DNA of 64,000 nucleotides from Galeruca laticollis (GCA_963921935.1 OY998179.1:23495114-23559113); one strand, 5' to 3'; positions 40,981 to 52,151 are shown, numbered from the stretch's first letter. Made by a program: numbers and translations. Notes: generated by a model not told the origin, from the sequence alone.

Positions 40981-41009
40981 CAGAAAGCTCGAAAAAAAAT
41001 TTCTTCTTA

Positions 41010-43459
41010 TACAGGGTGTCCCGGGACTAATGGGAAAAAAGTCAGGAGCGTATAATCTGAGCTAAAATAATGTTAGTACTTCTTATAAACTTTTACTATG
41101 CAGGCCCTCGTTTTCGAGTTATAGGCCTCCAAAGTTTTAATTTTGAATTTGGTTTTTATTTGTATTTTTTGTACTAGTTATTTGATCTTTATAAAATTTA
41201 CGGCAAAGCTATAATGTATGTGTATGTTTATCTTGGTAAGGTAAACAGATTTACAGTAGTGCATTGAAGCCAGGGACGGACTACTCGCTATGGTCAGTGA
41301 TCCAAAAATTTTGCAGGTATGGCACACCCTGTATGAAATTATCGAAATTCACTTCCCCACACATTAAGCTAACGAAAAGGTACTCTTGTTGGAATTCGAT
41401 AAAATAAGCCGTTTGGCTAATATTTACAGTTTTATTAATGCACTACGTACCAGTTTACGCATTCACCATTTTTATAAGTACACAACGAGGTAAAACTAAC
41501 TTTTAATAGATGTCCAAAATTTACCTAGAGTACTACAAAAAAATAATTTAACGATAGCAGGAGATAAAAAACATTAACGACTTATTAATTGGAAAGTTGC
41601 TAAAAACTTTTTATGTGTTTTTACCGTTTATCAAGTTACCATAGGATTAGTTGTCAAACGTTGTGTAGAATAGTTCGTAGTCAGTACTTGTCAATAATTC
41701 ATAAGTCCTTAATTTAACAGTTACAATAGCAGAATTCGCTTTTATTGAGTACGCAGATAAACATCTAATGTATGGACTGGCTTCTCGAAACTGTTTAGAG
41801 GCCAAAAGGCTTTATGAAGAACATTTTGCAAACAGAGCATTGCCAGACAGACGAATGTTTGGGCGTATTGATCTCAGGTTACGAGAAACGGGTATGAATA
41901 AGTAAATGTAATTTTCCATGTATACAAAACAAAATTTTAAATTTTAGGAAGATTTTCGCCAGAAAAAGCTGGAGCAGGTCCAGTACGAAGCATACGTACT
42001 GTGGCAGTTGAACAAGACTTGTTAAATGCAGTTGATAATGAACCATCGAGTTTTAGAAAATTATCAAGAGAACATAACGTCTCAAAATCAGTTGTTCATC
42101 GCGTGCTAAAAGAACAGCTGTTATATCCTTTTCACATGAAAAAAGTACACCGTATGACAGTGGCTGATTATCCTGCTCGACTTGAGTATAGCCAGTGGTT
42201 TCTGCGACAACAACAAGCAGACAACACATTTATTAGTAACGTTCTCTTTACGAACGAACCGGGTTTCACCAGAGATGGAATCATAAATTCTCATAATATG
42301 CATTTATGGGATGATGTGAATCCACATGGCATTATCCAAACTAGGATCCAGCATAGATTCATGGTTAATGTTTGGCAGGAATAGTTGGCAATAATTTGAT
42401 ACAGCCATACTTTATTGACGGTACTTTGACCGGTCAGAGATATTTGGAGTTTTTTGCAAAATGAGTTATGGAACCTGTTTGATGATGTGCTACTACAAAC
42501 TCGTAGGAATTTATGGTTCATGCATGATGGGGCCCCTCCTCATTTCAGTTTAGATGTACGACAACATTTACACACAAGGCTTCCTAATAGATGGATTGGT
42601 CGTGGAGGCCCTTTTCAATGGCCACCGCGATCAGGAGACGTTAATCCTATGGATTTCTTTCTCTAGGGTTATCTCAAAAGTAAGGTATACGCAACACCTG
42701 TGCAAACAAGGCAAGATTTAATAGACAGAATTGTGTTACACTGCAATGTTATTAGAAATAGTGTGAAATTGCTCTTTCAAGTGCAAAGAAACAACCTTCG
42801 TAGACTTAGAATGTGCGTGGAAGTGGGAGGAGCTCATATTGAACATTTATTAGAATAACGTTAGTTTCTGTTGTTGTTTAGGAATTAGTTTTAGTCCAAT
42901 GTTTTATAACTTGTGTTTTTTGAGGTTTTCTTAATGGTTTAATAATGTTATGTTCGTAATTTTGATGAAAAGCAAGTAAATTCTGGACATCGTATTAATA
43001 AGTTAGTTAGGTAGATTTGTACGTATTGCATTAATAAAACTGTAAATATTAGCCAAACGGCTTATTTTATCGAATTCCAACAAGAGTAACTTTTCGTTAG
43101 CTTAATGTGTGGGGAAGTGAATTTCGATAATTTCATACAGGGTGTGCCATACCTGCAAAATTTTTGGATCACTAACCATTGCGAGTAGTCCGTCCCTGGC
43201 TTCAATGCACTACTGTAAATCTGTTTACCTTACCAAAATAAACATACACTTACATTATAGCTTTGCCGTAAATTTTATGAAAATCAAATAACTAGTACAA
43301 AAAATAAAAATAAAAACCAAATTCAAAATTAAAACTTTGGAGGCCTATAACTCGAAAACGAGGGCCTGCATAGTAAAAGTTTATATGAAGTACTAACATT
43401 ATTTTGGCTCATATTATACTCTCCTGACTTTTTTCCCATTAGTCCTGGGACACCCTGTA
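41010..43459 (+). mobile_element. Mariner-type element with ~440-bp terminal inverted repeats (degraded)
   Basis: The ends TACAGGGTGTCCCGGGACTA at 41010 and its mirror to 43459 are flanked by TA (41008-41009 and 43460-43461). The repeats extend about 440 bp inward (41010 to about 41450 with about 43020-43459), unusually long for the superfamily. The transposase between them is damaged. The right-hand TA is shared with the next element, which starts at 43462. Confidence 0.85.
41725..42858 (+). pseudogene. Mariner-type transposase of the degraded long-TIR element
   Basis: The N-terminus EYADKHLMYGLASRNCLEAK is legible from about 41735, but no clear starting Met remains. A 56-bp intron (41892-41947, GT...AG) fits exactly, joining RLRETG to RFSPEKAG. 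An HTH follows (LSREHNVSKSVVHRVLKEQL). At the first catalytic position it reads LFTNEPGFTRDG, Asn where Asp is expected. A frameshift lies near 42380. FMHDGAPPHFSLDVRQ (second Asp) and GDVNPMDFFL then a stop (third Asp region) come before YLKSKVYATP. It ends HIEHLLE at 42858. Spacing between second and third Asp is 36 residues. Confidence 0.75.
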
Positions 43460-43461
43460 TA

Positions 43462-45954
43462 TACAATGTCATCCCCAAAGTATGCACCATATGGGAAACT
43501 TATTTATTAAGGGTTTTTCGACGAAAAGTTATTCTTGATAAAAGTTTGTGCATCCCGTAAAACTAGACATGCACCAACAAAATACAGTAAAACACACGTA
43601 ATGTACGAGGAGCCTTCAAATATTTGATTTTAAGACAAGAGTAAAGTACTCTTATTTTGAAAAATCTCGAGATATGTTATTTAGAAAAGTTGTTCAGCAT
43701 CAAAAAATACATCTAGTTTTGAAGTCATGGCCATCTTAGTGAAGTTTTATTTTTTTACCCATTTTTTTTAAATGGGGACTACGAAAAAAATTATTTGCTA
43801 AAACGATAAATAGACAACATCCTGTATACGACGGTTTATTAAAAAAGTTTATAGTATTTCAAATAACATAACAAATGTGTTAACCACGGTCAATTTTTCT
43901 GAGGAGTAAAATAATTTTCAAATTTTTTGGTGCAAAGTTATTTTTATTTTTTGTTAACACCGAAAATTATACAGTTTAGTAACAAGAACTTAATATTCAA
44001 TAATATCAAATCATAAAACATCTAAATAAAATAGGTATTTCGGAACAAACTCATTGATTTTCTAGAGATTTTCTTGTCCAAAATAAGTGTTTTAAGTTGG
44101 CTTTGAAACCAAACGTATGTTTGACATTAAGTACGTGACATATTTTCTGAATATTCAATACGTAGTTATTGTTTTTGCTTATTTTGTTAACGTTTGATAA
44201 TAAGCACTATTTAAATAATATCAAGATGCTTACAAAAGAAGAAAAAGTTGAGATTATATTGCTGTGTGGGGAAAATACTCCAAGCAGACAAGTTACAAAC
44301 ATTTTTAATGCCAGGCATCCAAATCGCAATGTAAATCACACTACAATTACCCGTATTTCAAATAAATTTAAAGAAACTGGCAGTATTAACAACAATTTCA
44401 AAAAACCTCACTCAGCTGCGAAAGTATCTAGAGAAGTGGAAGAGGAAGTGTGTTTAAGTGTTATCGAAAATGGTAAGACATCAATTAAACAAATATCAAC
44501 ATCTCTTGATGTACCTATTACTACCGTACAAAAAATGTTAAGAAGAAATAAATTCAAAGCTTTCAAACCAAAATTTATGAATACTCTAAAAGAATGGGAT
44601 TTTATTCCAAGATCTGAGTTTTCCGCATGGTATCAGGGAGAATACGAAGAAAACGCACGGTTCCCAATAAATATTTTATGGACTGATGAAGCAACATTTA
44701 CAACTAATGGAACCGTATGTTTACAGAACTGTAGATGGTGGGCTTTAGAAAACCCTCATTTCACTTTACTGTGCAAGGACCAATACTCATTCAAGGTAAA
44801 TGTCTTATATGGACTGTTAAACAATACTGTAATTGGTCCCTTCTTCATTGATGGAAACCTTAATGCCAACCGATATTTGCAATTTTTACAACAAGATTTA
44901 TTACCAATTTTAAATCAAATGCCGCGTAGACAAAGAGAAAGAATTTGGTATCAGCTAGATGGAGCAAGTGTTCACTGTAGTATTGCAATAAGACACTTTT
45001 TAAATGAATCATTCAATGGAAAATGGATAGGACGTTACTCAGAGTATCCAATGCCAGCGCGCTCACCAGATTTAACCCCAATGGATTTCTTCTTATGGGG
45101 TTTATTGAAGAACGAAGTTTACAAACATCGTCCATTTAGGGATAGAGAACATTTAAAAAATGTAATTACTAATTGTGTCAAGGCCATTCAACCGGAGCAA
45201 ATTACGAATGCAGTCAAGGATTGTGTAAGAAGAACCGAACTGTGCATGTTGTGGGATGGACATCATACTGAGATACAAAATACTTCTTTCGGGAACATGT
45301 TTTTAAAGCGAATATAAGAATTATTTTGGACAAGAAAATCTCCAGAAAATCAATGAGTTTGTTCCGAAATACCTATTTTATTTAGATGTTTAGTGATTTG
45401 ATAATATTGAATATTAAGTTCTTGTTACTAAACTGTATAATTTTGAGTAATTTTCGGTGTTAACAAAAAATAAAAATAACTTTGCACCAAAAAATTTGAA
45501 AATTATTTTACTCCTCAGAAAAATTGACCGTGGTTAACACATTTGTTATGTTATTTGAAATACTATAAACTTTTTTAATAAACCGTCGTATACAGGATGT
45601 TGTCTATTTATCGTTTTAGCAAATAATTTTTTTCGTAGTCCCCATTAAAAAAAATGGGTAAAAAAATAAAACTTCACTAAGATGGCCATGACTTCAAAAC
45701 TAGATGTATTTTTTGATGCTGAACAACTTTTCTAAATAACATATCCCGAGATTTTTCAAAATAAGTGTACTTTACTCTTGTCTTAAAATCAAATATTTGA
45801 AGGCTCCTCGTACATTACGTGTGTTTTACTATATTTTATTGCTGCATGTCTAGTTTTAGGGGATGCACAAACTTTTATCAAGAATAACTTTTCGTCCAAA
45901 AACCCTTAATAAATAAGTTTCCCATATGGTGCATACTTTGGGGATGACATTGTA
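43462..45954 (+). mobile_element. Intact mariner-type element with ~630-bp terminal inverted repeats
   Basis: The ends TACAATGTCATCCCCAAAGT at 43462 and its mirror to 45954 are flanked by TA (43460-43461 and 45955-45956). The inverted repeats run about 630 bp (43462 to about 44090 with 45324-45954), so over half of the 2.5-kb element is repeat. They look highly similar with few mismatches. An uncorrupted transposase frame lies between. It was inserted exactly at the terminal TA of the neighbouring element at 41010-43459. Confidence 0.88.
44226..45317 (+). CDS. Mariner-type transposase, intact (363 aa)
   Basis: I prefer the Met at 44226 (MLTKEEKVEIILLCGENTPS); an upstream in-frame Met at 44169 would add 19 residues lying closer to the repeat. 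The first HTH covers about residues 8-45, and a second lies near TSIKQISTSLDVPITTVQKM. The catalytic domain has ILWTDEATFTTNG (first Asp), IWYQLDGASVHCSIA (second) and ARSPDLTPMDFFLWG (third), with 36 residues between the last two. GLLKNEVYKHRPF follows. It cuts and pastes its element at TA. All key residues are present, so it may be active. It is related in layout to the degraded neighbour, but the sequence is clearly different. Confidence 0.88.
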   Translation: MLTKEEKVEIILLCGENTPSRQVTNIFNARHPNRNVNHTTITRISNKFKETGSINNNFKKPHSAAKVSREVEEEVCLSVIENGKTSIKQISTSLDVPITTVQKMLRRNKFKAFKPKFMNTLKEWDFIPRSEFSAWYQGEYEENARFPINILWTDEATFTTNGTVCLQNCRWWALENPHFTLLCKDQYSFKVNVLYGLLNNTVIGPFFIDGNLNANRYLQFLQQDLLPILNQMPRRQRERIWYQLDGASVHCSIAIRHFLNESFNGKWIGRYSEYPMPARSPDLTPMDFFLWGLLKNEVYKHRPFRDREHLKNVITNCVKAIQPEQITNAVKDCVRRTELCMLWDGHHTEIQNTSFGNMFLKRI

Positions 45955-46019
45955 TATATATAATATTTTTCTTAATAAATATCTTATTAAAATTAAATTG
46001 TTATTTTTATTTCAATGTA

Positions 46020-46175
46020 AATGTATGCAGGTTTCCTCACGATGTTGTTCCTTCACCGAAAAGCTAGCGAATAGATAATGAATGCATTGAGATATTATGG
46101 TCTATGGATGAATGTGAAGTCTCCAATAAGCATTGGGCTAGCGTGGGGACTACAGACCATTCCGTCGTTTATTTC
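46020..46175. mobile_element. RTE-type retroelement 3'-tail relic
   Basis: Contains GTTTCCTCACGATGTTGTTC, then CCTTCACCGAAAAGCTAGCG, and further on AGTCTCCAATAAGCATTGGG followed by CTAGCGTGG. These words, in this order, are a familiar tail of insect RTE-type elements, abundant in moth genomes. No coding remains. Its identity comes from memory of the motif and should be checked by search. Confidence 0.55.
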
Positions 46176-46458
46176 GTGCTGTATTTTGAGAATTTAACAT
46201 TAGATCCAACGAAGAATTTGTTTTAAATTTTGCTTTGCAAATGACATTTAATTTCTCATTTGGCTTCACTCTTTTGTGCAATTTTTGTGATCTTGGAGCG
46301 TTAAAAAAAAATCTACTAATAGCAGTCGGTGCCTATTATGTGCGGTCAAATATGTTAATTTACCATCGGCTTTCGCAAAGCTTAAATGTATCTAAAAACG
46401 TATACAGAGTGATCGGTGGAACATGTCGCTTGCAAAAAGTTTATAAACAATCACTTAC

Positions 46459-46624
46459 TTTTGTTTATCATCTTCGTATGATGTTTTGCTTTCAGTTTGC
46501 TTCAGCATCGATGTTTCTTTTTTTATTTGTTGAATTCTTACGGTTGTCAAAATGAACAGAATAATGTTAATACCGATGAGGATGGCCATCGGTAGATAAA
46601 AGTAGTAAAACGTCGCCATTCCAT
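46459..46624 (-). CDS. Methuselah-like GPCR exon: TM5 and intracellular loop 3
   Basis: This 166-bp exon encodes 54 codons plus split codons. It begins with GMATFYYFYLP, a TM5 entry that directly continues CFLG-D from the previous exon. It then runs through the hydrophobic TM5 (MAILIGINIILFILTTVRI) into a charged, Lys/Glu/Gln-rich loop 3 that ends at DDKQ plus two bases. The acceptor is TTTATTTTTAG and the donor is GTAAGTGATT. It sits between the RTE relic at about 46.1 kb and a satellite block from 47.3 kb. Splice phases with both neighbours match. Confidence 0.85.
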
Positions 46625-47022
46625 CTAAAAATAAATTTATATAACAGTAATACAAAATAAAAAATTATGCGGTCTTTAGAGGAGAAAGATTGGCAACAAT
46701 GCGTATCACTGCGTTGTGTGAATTGGGAAAAGTAGAATTCGATAGATGGCGTTCTGAAATGTCATCTTAGCAACGAGTAAAGTAAATCAGCTGCGGTATA
46801 AGCCCTTTAACATTTAAGTTGTTTTATTTTGCAGTTTTAGTTGTTTTGTTAAATTTTTACTTTTTCTTTGATTGTACTTTAGTATTATGTGTAGTAAAAC
46901 TATATTTTTACTTTTTTTATTTTTGGAGTAATAGGTATGGTTGATGTAGGATTAGGTTATTTACATGTACGTATCTAGGTAATGTAGTCACTGTCACCAT
47001 TGTCCTTAGACAATGCTGTCAT
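46625..47022. other. Intron sequence, no gene recognised
   Basis: AT-rich DNA upstream of the TM5 exon acceptor. Apart from the palindrome at 47023 nothing was recognised. Confidence 0.4.
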
Positions 47023-47048
47023 CACGGACTTAGGATCCTAAGTCCGTG
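47023..47048. repeat. 26-bp perfect palindrome
   Basis: CACGGACTTAGGA is followed at once by its exact reverse complement, centred on GGATCC. No transposon ends were recognised around it. Confidence 0.85.
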
Positions 47049-47754
47049 GCTGTCACTAATGTTAACTTGAAATCGTAACTTGTAATTTTGTCTATTAAAT
47101 AAATAATTAAAATACAATCAAGTGTTAGTGTTTAATTAATAAATCATAAATAAAAGAAACAAACATTAGGCTACAATTTTTTTCTTTGAATGTGATTCAA
47201 AAGACTAAGCATTTCTCGATATTCTGTTTCTTGATTCATACCAATTTCTTTTTCTTAACAAAAGATACAAATTTTCAAAGAGATCTCTAGAATTTTGCCA
47301 TTTTTGGAGAAATTTCAGTTTGTTAACACGATACAGCCTCCGGAGTACATACAAGTGGCCAATTTTATGATTGGATATTATTCACGGCGTCTCAAATATG
47401 AACCCGATTGATATTCAGCTCACTAAAGGTAGTACAACGAGCGCTATCGTACTTGAAGTACCAAATTTTTGTCATTTTGGAAAATTTTCTGTTTGTTAGC
47501 ACGACACAGCCTCCACAATGTATAAAATTTACCAATTTTACGATTGAATATTGTTCAGGGCGTCTGACAGATGAACATTATTGATTTTAAGCTCACCAGA
47601 GCTAGTACAACGGGTGCTATGGTACCTGAAGTGCCACATTTTTGTCCTTTTTGGAGAAATTTCGGATTGTTAGCACGATACAGCCTCCGGAGCGTCTACA
47701 AGTTACCAGTTTTATAATTGGATATTTTTGAAGGTGTCTCACAGATGTACCCTA

Positions 47755-47792
47755 TTAGCAATGTATAAGGATTATCCTTATACAATGCTATT
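47755..47792. repeat. Near-perfect 38-bp hairpin beside the MITE
   Basis: TAGCAATGTATAAGGAT faces ATCCTTATACAATGCTA. It adjoins the MITE's left end and may be part of the same insertion event. Confidence 0.6.
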
Positions 47793-47954
47793 AGGTCTGT
47801 TCCAAACAACACAAAAACCGTAATATTACGATACAAACCCAGTTGACCTGCTGATTAGTGAATATAATAAGTCTGTGTAATTTACATCAAATTTGGTGCG
47901 TTACTGAGATTGTACGGTACTAGAACGGTATTTACTTCGGTTGGAACAGACCTA
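47792..47954. mobile_element. Small MITE inside the tandem repeat
   Basis: About 160 bp, starting TAGGTCTGTTCCAA and ending TTGGAACAGACCTA. It has no coding capacity. An ATT trinucleotide lies on each side. It splits the third repeat unit. Confidence 0.7.
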
Positions 47955-48085
47955 TTGATTTTCAGCTGACTAGGCGAGTACAGCGGGTCCTATAAATCCA
48001 GATATACATTTTTGGTTATTTTTAGAGAAAATACTATACAAGTGATAATTTTATGATGGAATATTGTTCAGGCCATCTCACAGAT

Positions 48086-48399
48086 GCGTAAAAGTTAGTT
48101 TTAACTTTAAAACCGTTTATTCTTTCTAATCATTTGCAAAGAAAAAAATTGTAGATTTCAGTGTACTCCACAGGGTGATTAGAATTTATAGTACATAAAT
48201 ATTGTTTAATTCCACCGGGTATAATAAATTGTCAAACTTATTTTTACGAATATTCAAAATTCCTCTGATAATTTTAATGAATTTCCTACAATGTGCCAAA
48301 AAAATTATGTTAATTGGTTGAAAATTAAAAGAGTTATTCTATATCAAAAATAAGCAAAATAATTTTGTCCATGAGTTTATTTCTGTTAAAGAAATTATA
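48086..48399. other. Intron sequence, no gene recognised
   Basis: AT-rich stretch between the tandem repeat and the third pogo-like relic. It may include that element's lost left end, but no inverted repeat was visible. Confidence 0.35.
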
Positions 48400-50030
48400 T
48401 TAACTTGTAGACAGGCAGCAAAAAAAATGTGTGTACCAAGATCAACTTTACAAAAGTTGTTGAAAGTTAATGGAGATCCTGAACACATAACAGGAACTAC
48501 TCCTGGAAGAAAAACAGTATTAGGTGAACGATTGGGAAATGAGCTTGTTGACTATATTCTCACAATGGAGGCAAAATTTTATGGTCTCACCAAACGAGAC
48601 ATTCGAATTCTGGCGTATAAACTAGCTAAAGAAAATGGTAAGAATAATACCTTTAGAGAAGAAATTGGAGGAAGAAGCTGGCTAGATGGATTTTTACGTC
48701 GCCATAAGGAAATACTTTAGCTAAGAAAGCCAACCGGTACGTCTCTTGCAAGAGCTCTTGGTTTTATTGCCGAAAACCCATCACAATTTTACGATAATCT
48801 GGAACACGAGTACAATAAATACAATTTCTCAGCACACAGAATATTTAACGTCGACGAGACCGGTTTATCCGTGCAAAGCAAGTCCCTACTGTAATTGGTC
48901 GTAAAGGTTAACGACATATTACTGCCATCACTTCAGCAGAATGAGGATCACCTGTATGAGTACCGGAGGACAATTTGTACCACCATTATTAATATTTCCC
49001 CGAAAAAATAGATATGACCAGTTAATTCGTGGAGCTACCCCAGGGACAATTTATGACGTACGTCCCAGTGGATAGATTCAACAAACTTTATTCACAAAGT
49101 GGTTTCCTCATTTTATAAAGTTTGTTAAACCATTTACAGATGATCCTGTTTTGTTAATATTGGACGGGCATTATAGCCATACTCGCAATTTGAAAATCAT
49201 TAGCTTAACCAGGGAGAATCACATTTCAATAGTGTCACTACTACCTCATCCTACGTATAAATTGCAGCTCTTAGATAAAAGTTTTATGTGTCCGTTTATG
49301 GATTACTATAGAGAAGATATATGAAATTGGATACGTGTTCACAAACGTCCTGTTTCAGTTTTTGAAATAGCCGAGTTATTGGAAAAAGCATTTATAAAAT
49401 CACAGAGGGCACCAATTGCGATCAATGGCTTTCGAGTGACAGGAATCTATCCCTTTAATAGGCATATTTTTCGTGATGCTGATTTTATTACTGAAGAAGC
49501 TGAAGCAGTTAAAAGATGCGGCAATTCTAAAGAAATATTTAACAACATCAATACGTCTCAAACTTCCTCTCCAGTGTCTAGTCCAGCAACAGAAAATAAA
49601 GAAAATGCGAAATCTGCTGACCCGGAATAACGATTCCCAACCCATATGCTCTAAAAATATTGCTGATCTTCCTACGTCTCTCGAAAATACCAATATACAA
49701 CCTGGATGTTCTAAGTATTTTCTCTCTCCTATTGCCTCTGGACCGTTAAAATCACCCAGCTTTGTGTCGCCCTTTGCCATTTCCTCGGCCCCTTTCATAC
49801 AAAGGAAAGTAACTAATCGTGGGAGAAAGTCTTCTAAGTCTGAAATAATGTCTTCGTCTCCGTACAAAAGCGAATTACAAATACCTGTCGAAAAAATTAA
49901 AAATAGTGCACAAGGAAAACGAAATGTCTTTGGCAAGACTTTGGTCAAGAAGAATAAACGGAAGGCCCAATCAAAAACGGAAAAAGACTGTTGAATCGTC
50001 TGACTCTGAGAATGAAGAGGATGAAATATT
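48400..50030 (+). pseudogene. Third pogo-like (Tigger/CENP-B type) transposase relic
   Basis: The HTH start is cut (CRQAAKKMCVPRSTLQKLLK at 48408-48467), then GRKTVLGERLGNELVDYILT and KFYGLTKRDIRILAYKLAKE (48505-48630). DWL-type SWLDGFLRRHKEIL comes next and a stop at 48720. PTGTSLARALGFIAENPSQF follows, then FNVDETGLSVQSKS (first Asp, near 48855). After breaks come LLILDGHYSHTRNL (second Asp, near 49165) and HPTYKLQLLDKSFMCPFMDY (third Asp). GFRVTGIYPFNRHIF and a Ser-rich tail run to 49630. In a shifted frame, RGRKSSKSEIMSSSPYKSEL and KRKKTVESSDSENEEDE end near 50030, where gypsy sequence begins. Terminal repeats were not found. Confidence 0.7.
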
Positions 50031-50034
50031 TGTT

Positions 50035-52151
50035 CCATGTTTTTCTCTATATCTGGTTTCAGTAGATCAAAACGGGATCGAAGGTGGCGTCCAAACATCA
50101 TTTGACTGGGTGTTCTCTTTGTTGATCTCCTGACAGTACTTCTGTAGCAAAAAAGAAAGCTCTGAAGTGTTTGGGATTGATCTAGTGTTTGATCGCATGT
50201 GCGCGTTCTGTCTTTGAACGTTCGGACAATACGTTTCGCTAACCCATTGGATTTTGGATGATAGGGTGTTATTTTTACAAGACTTATTCCATTTCCACTA
50301 CAGAAATTTTCTAATTCATTTGAGGTCAGCTGTGGGCCATTGTCTGTGACGAGAAAATTTAGCAGGCCAAAGCGCGCAATGATGGCACGCAAAGAGTCTA
50401 TGGTGCTGGTAGAATTGATATCCTTCATTGGTATTATTTCTAACCAATGGATGTAAGAATCTATGAGTATCATCCACATCTTTCCTTCGAAACGTCCAGC
50501 GAAGTCTAAATGTAAGCGGCACCATGATTCTGATGATATCCCTCAAGGATGAAGGGGGGAGTTGTGATCGTTTTGTCTGGACTGCTGACAGAAATTACAC
50601 TTTCCAATGGCTTGGATAATGTCAGAATTGATATTTGGCCAATAAACGTGTAGTTTTGTTAACGACTGCATCGCAGTTGTTCCTGGGTGACCGTTATGCA
50701 GCATGGTCAATACTTCAGATTGGAAAGAAGTCGGAATACAAATGCTGCCTTTCCACGTCGTCCTTGACGGATAGTTTCGTTTTTCGTAAAAAGTAAGTAA
50801 GGGATGTTCATGCATCTAATAACTTGAGAGAGAGAGAGCACTATCTTTTTTTATTTCCGTTTTCAATGTGCCTTTTGTCATTGGAAGTTTTTTTTATTCG
50901 TAAATGTAATAGCCGCATATCGCTATCTAATGTAATTTGCTTAATATTGCTTTGAGGGAGTCTCAAAGAGTCAGCTGGGCATATTCTACATCAAAGTAAT
51001 AGGTATTTAATGTCATGGCCGATCTTATTAATCGATTACTTGCTATTTTCGGTGTTTGGCGGTTTTCGCCAAATATGTGTTCAAGGGGCTTATGGTCAGT
51101 AATGAAGGTTTTCTATGAATCTACCGTAGTAAGTGATTGTTTTAAGAAACGATCACAGCTGGGTTGTGTTTTCTAGTACAGGCATTTCTTTTATTGCTTT
51201 GATGCGGTCTTCAGTCGGATACAGCCTATTCTCATCTATTCGGTGGCTCAAGCATGTGATGCTATTTTTCAACCAGTCACATTTTGGTTTTTGAGTCTTA
51301 ATTTCAGCTACTTTTAACCGGTGTAAACCTAATCTAAGCAGATCAATGTGTGTGGACTAATCCGGAGCTGTTATTAAGATGTAGTCGAGAAAGCAGACAA
51401 CTCCTTCTAAACCGGAAAGTATCTGATTCATCGTACGTTGAAAAAGAGATGGGAGTTTGTAAGTAAAATATCCCTTTGGTGTGGAGATGACTAAATATTT
51501 TCGGCAGTCTGGATGGACCTCTATTTGTAAGTAATCATCCTTTAAGTCAATTTTTGAGAAATATTTTCCTCCCGAAAGTTTTGAGGTTATGTCTTAGTTT
51601 TCCACTTGATTTTAACGCTACTACGATAGGAGAGGCCCACGAAATAGGGGTAATGGTTGTGTTCACTGGCTCTAGAACGCCCTGGTCGAGCAGTCTGTTA
51701 AATTCTACGGCTACTTGGTCATGTAACGCTAATGGATTGCTTGGAGGAGGAAAAGCTTTTGGTTTACGCCATTTTTAATACGTATTTTTGCTTGATGCCC
51801 TTATATAGCGCCTAGGCGCTCTTCAAAAAGTAAAGGAAATTCGGTTTGCAATTTATCAACTAGGTATCTTATTTACCCCCCTTCAATTTCTTTAGGAACC
51901 GCACTCATCTGTTTTACACCGGGGGGTAGTGGTAATTTAAAAGCTAGACACCAATCCAAACCGAAAAGTGGAAAATCGTCTTCTTTGGTAACATAAAGCG
52001 GTAAATTTAGTTCGTTACTAAAAGCATTATATCTACGAGAGGTGTTGTCAATATACGTATAAGAGGCACGTCGACATATACTACAACTTTCATTCATTAT
52101 TTCAAAATACATATATGTTTTGGATTTAATATGACTTTTTGTTACTCTCAT
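50035..52151 (-). mobile_element. Gypsy-type LTR retrotransposon pol remnant
   Basis: Minus-strand pol debris. The protease/RT junction (FPLFGLDWCLAFKLPLPPGV) lies near 51970-51910. RT pieces are scattered over 51730-51350, including a YLQTP-like and a LSGLEGVVCFLDYI-like stretch in shifted frames. An integrase zinc region is at 50815-50543 and the integrase core at 50546-50060. No LTR was identified at either side. It abuts the pogo-like relic near 50030. Multiple stops make it inactive. Confidence 0.65.
50060..50815 (-). pseudogene. Gypsy integrase, two frames, catalytic Glu changed
   Basis: The zinc-binding part reads MLHNGHPGTTAMQSLTKLHV, then IQAIGKCNFCQQS (HH-CC), at about 50725-50590. 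The core in another frame has MWMILIDSYIHWLEIIPM (first Asp), then FLVTDNGPQLTSNEL (second Asp). In ITPYHPKSNGLAKRIVRTFK a Lys stands where the family has the catalytic Glu (NGxAER). Reading on past about 50035 enters the pogo-like relic in antisense. The single long frame seen there (50479 to 49400) is therefore a chance fusion, not one protein. Confidence 0.75.

Larger units (their letters stand above)
36174..41007 (+). mobile_element. Decayed hAT transposon (ZMYM1-like, DUF4371 type) with nested insertions
   Basis: The left end CAGTGGTATAACAATAGGG at 36174, then GGGCCCCCGACCC, matches the CAGTGGCGTAAC-type end of the second hAT at 60236. A plus-strand transposase lies at about 38373-40980. 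A 1762-bp TIR element (36275-38036) and a 218-bp hairpin (39638-39855) were inserted later. The right inverted repeat was not found; two mariner-type elements begin at 41010, so the end is lost or hidden. hAT elements move by cut-and-paste and make 8-bp target duplications; none could be checked without the right end. Confidence 0.7.
47292..48085. repeat. Degenerate tandem repeat (~165-185-bp unit) in intron
   Basis: Landmark words recur at 47333, 47516 and 47680 (ACAGCCTCC) and continue, without that word, after a MITE to about 48085. Each unit also holds ATTTTTGTCxTTTTTGG-, TTTTAxxATTGGATATT- and CAGCTCACxxxxxxTAGTAC-like blocks. Copies differ by many substitutions and by length (183 and 164 bp), so the array is old. 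Confidence 0.7.

Noticed and set aside
46235..46555. 106-aa plus-strand frame
   Set aside because: Antisense to the TM5 exon, whose splice phases are well supported.
49400..50479. Single 359-aa minus-strand protein
   Set aside because: Its N-terminal half is gypsy integrase and its C-terminal half is the antisense of the pogo-like relic; a fusion of unrelated pieces.
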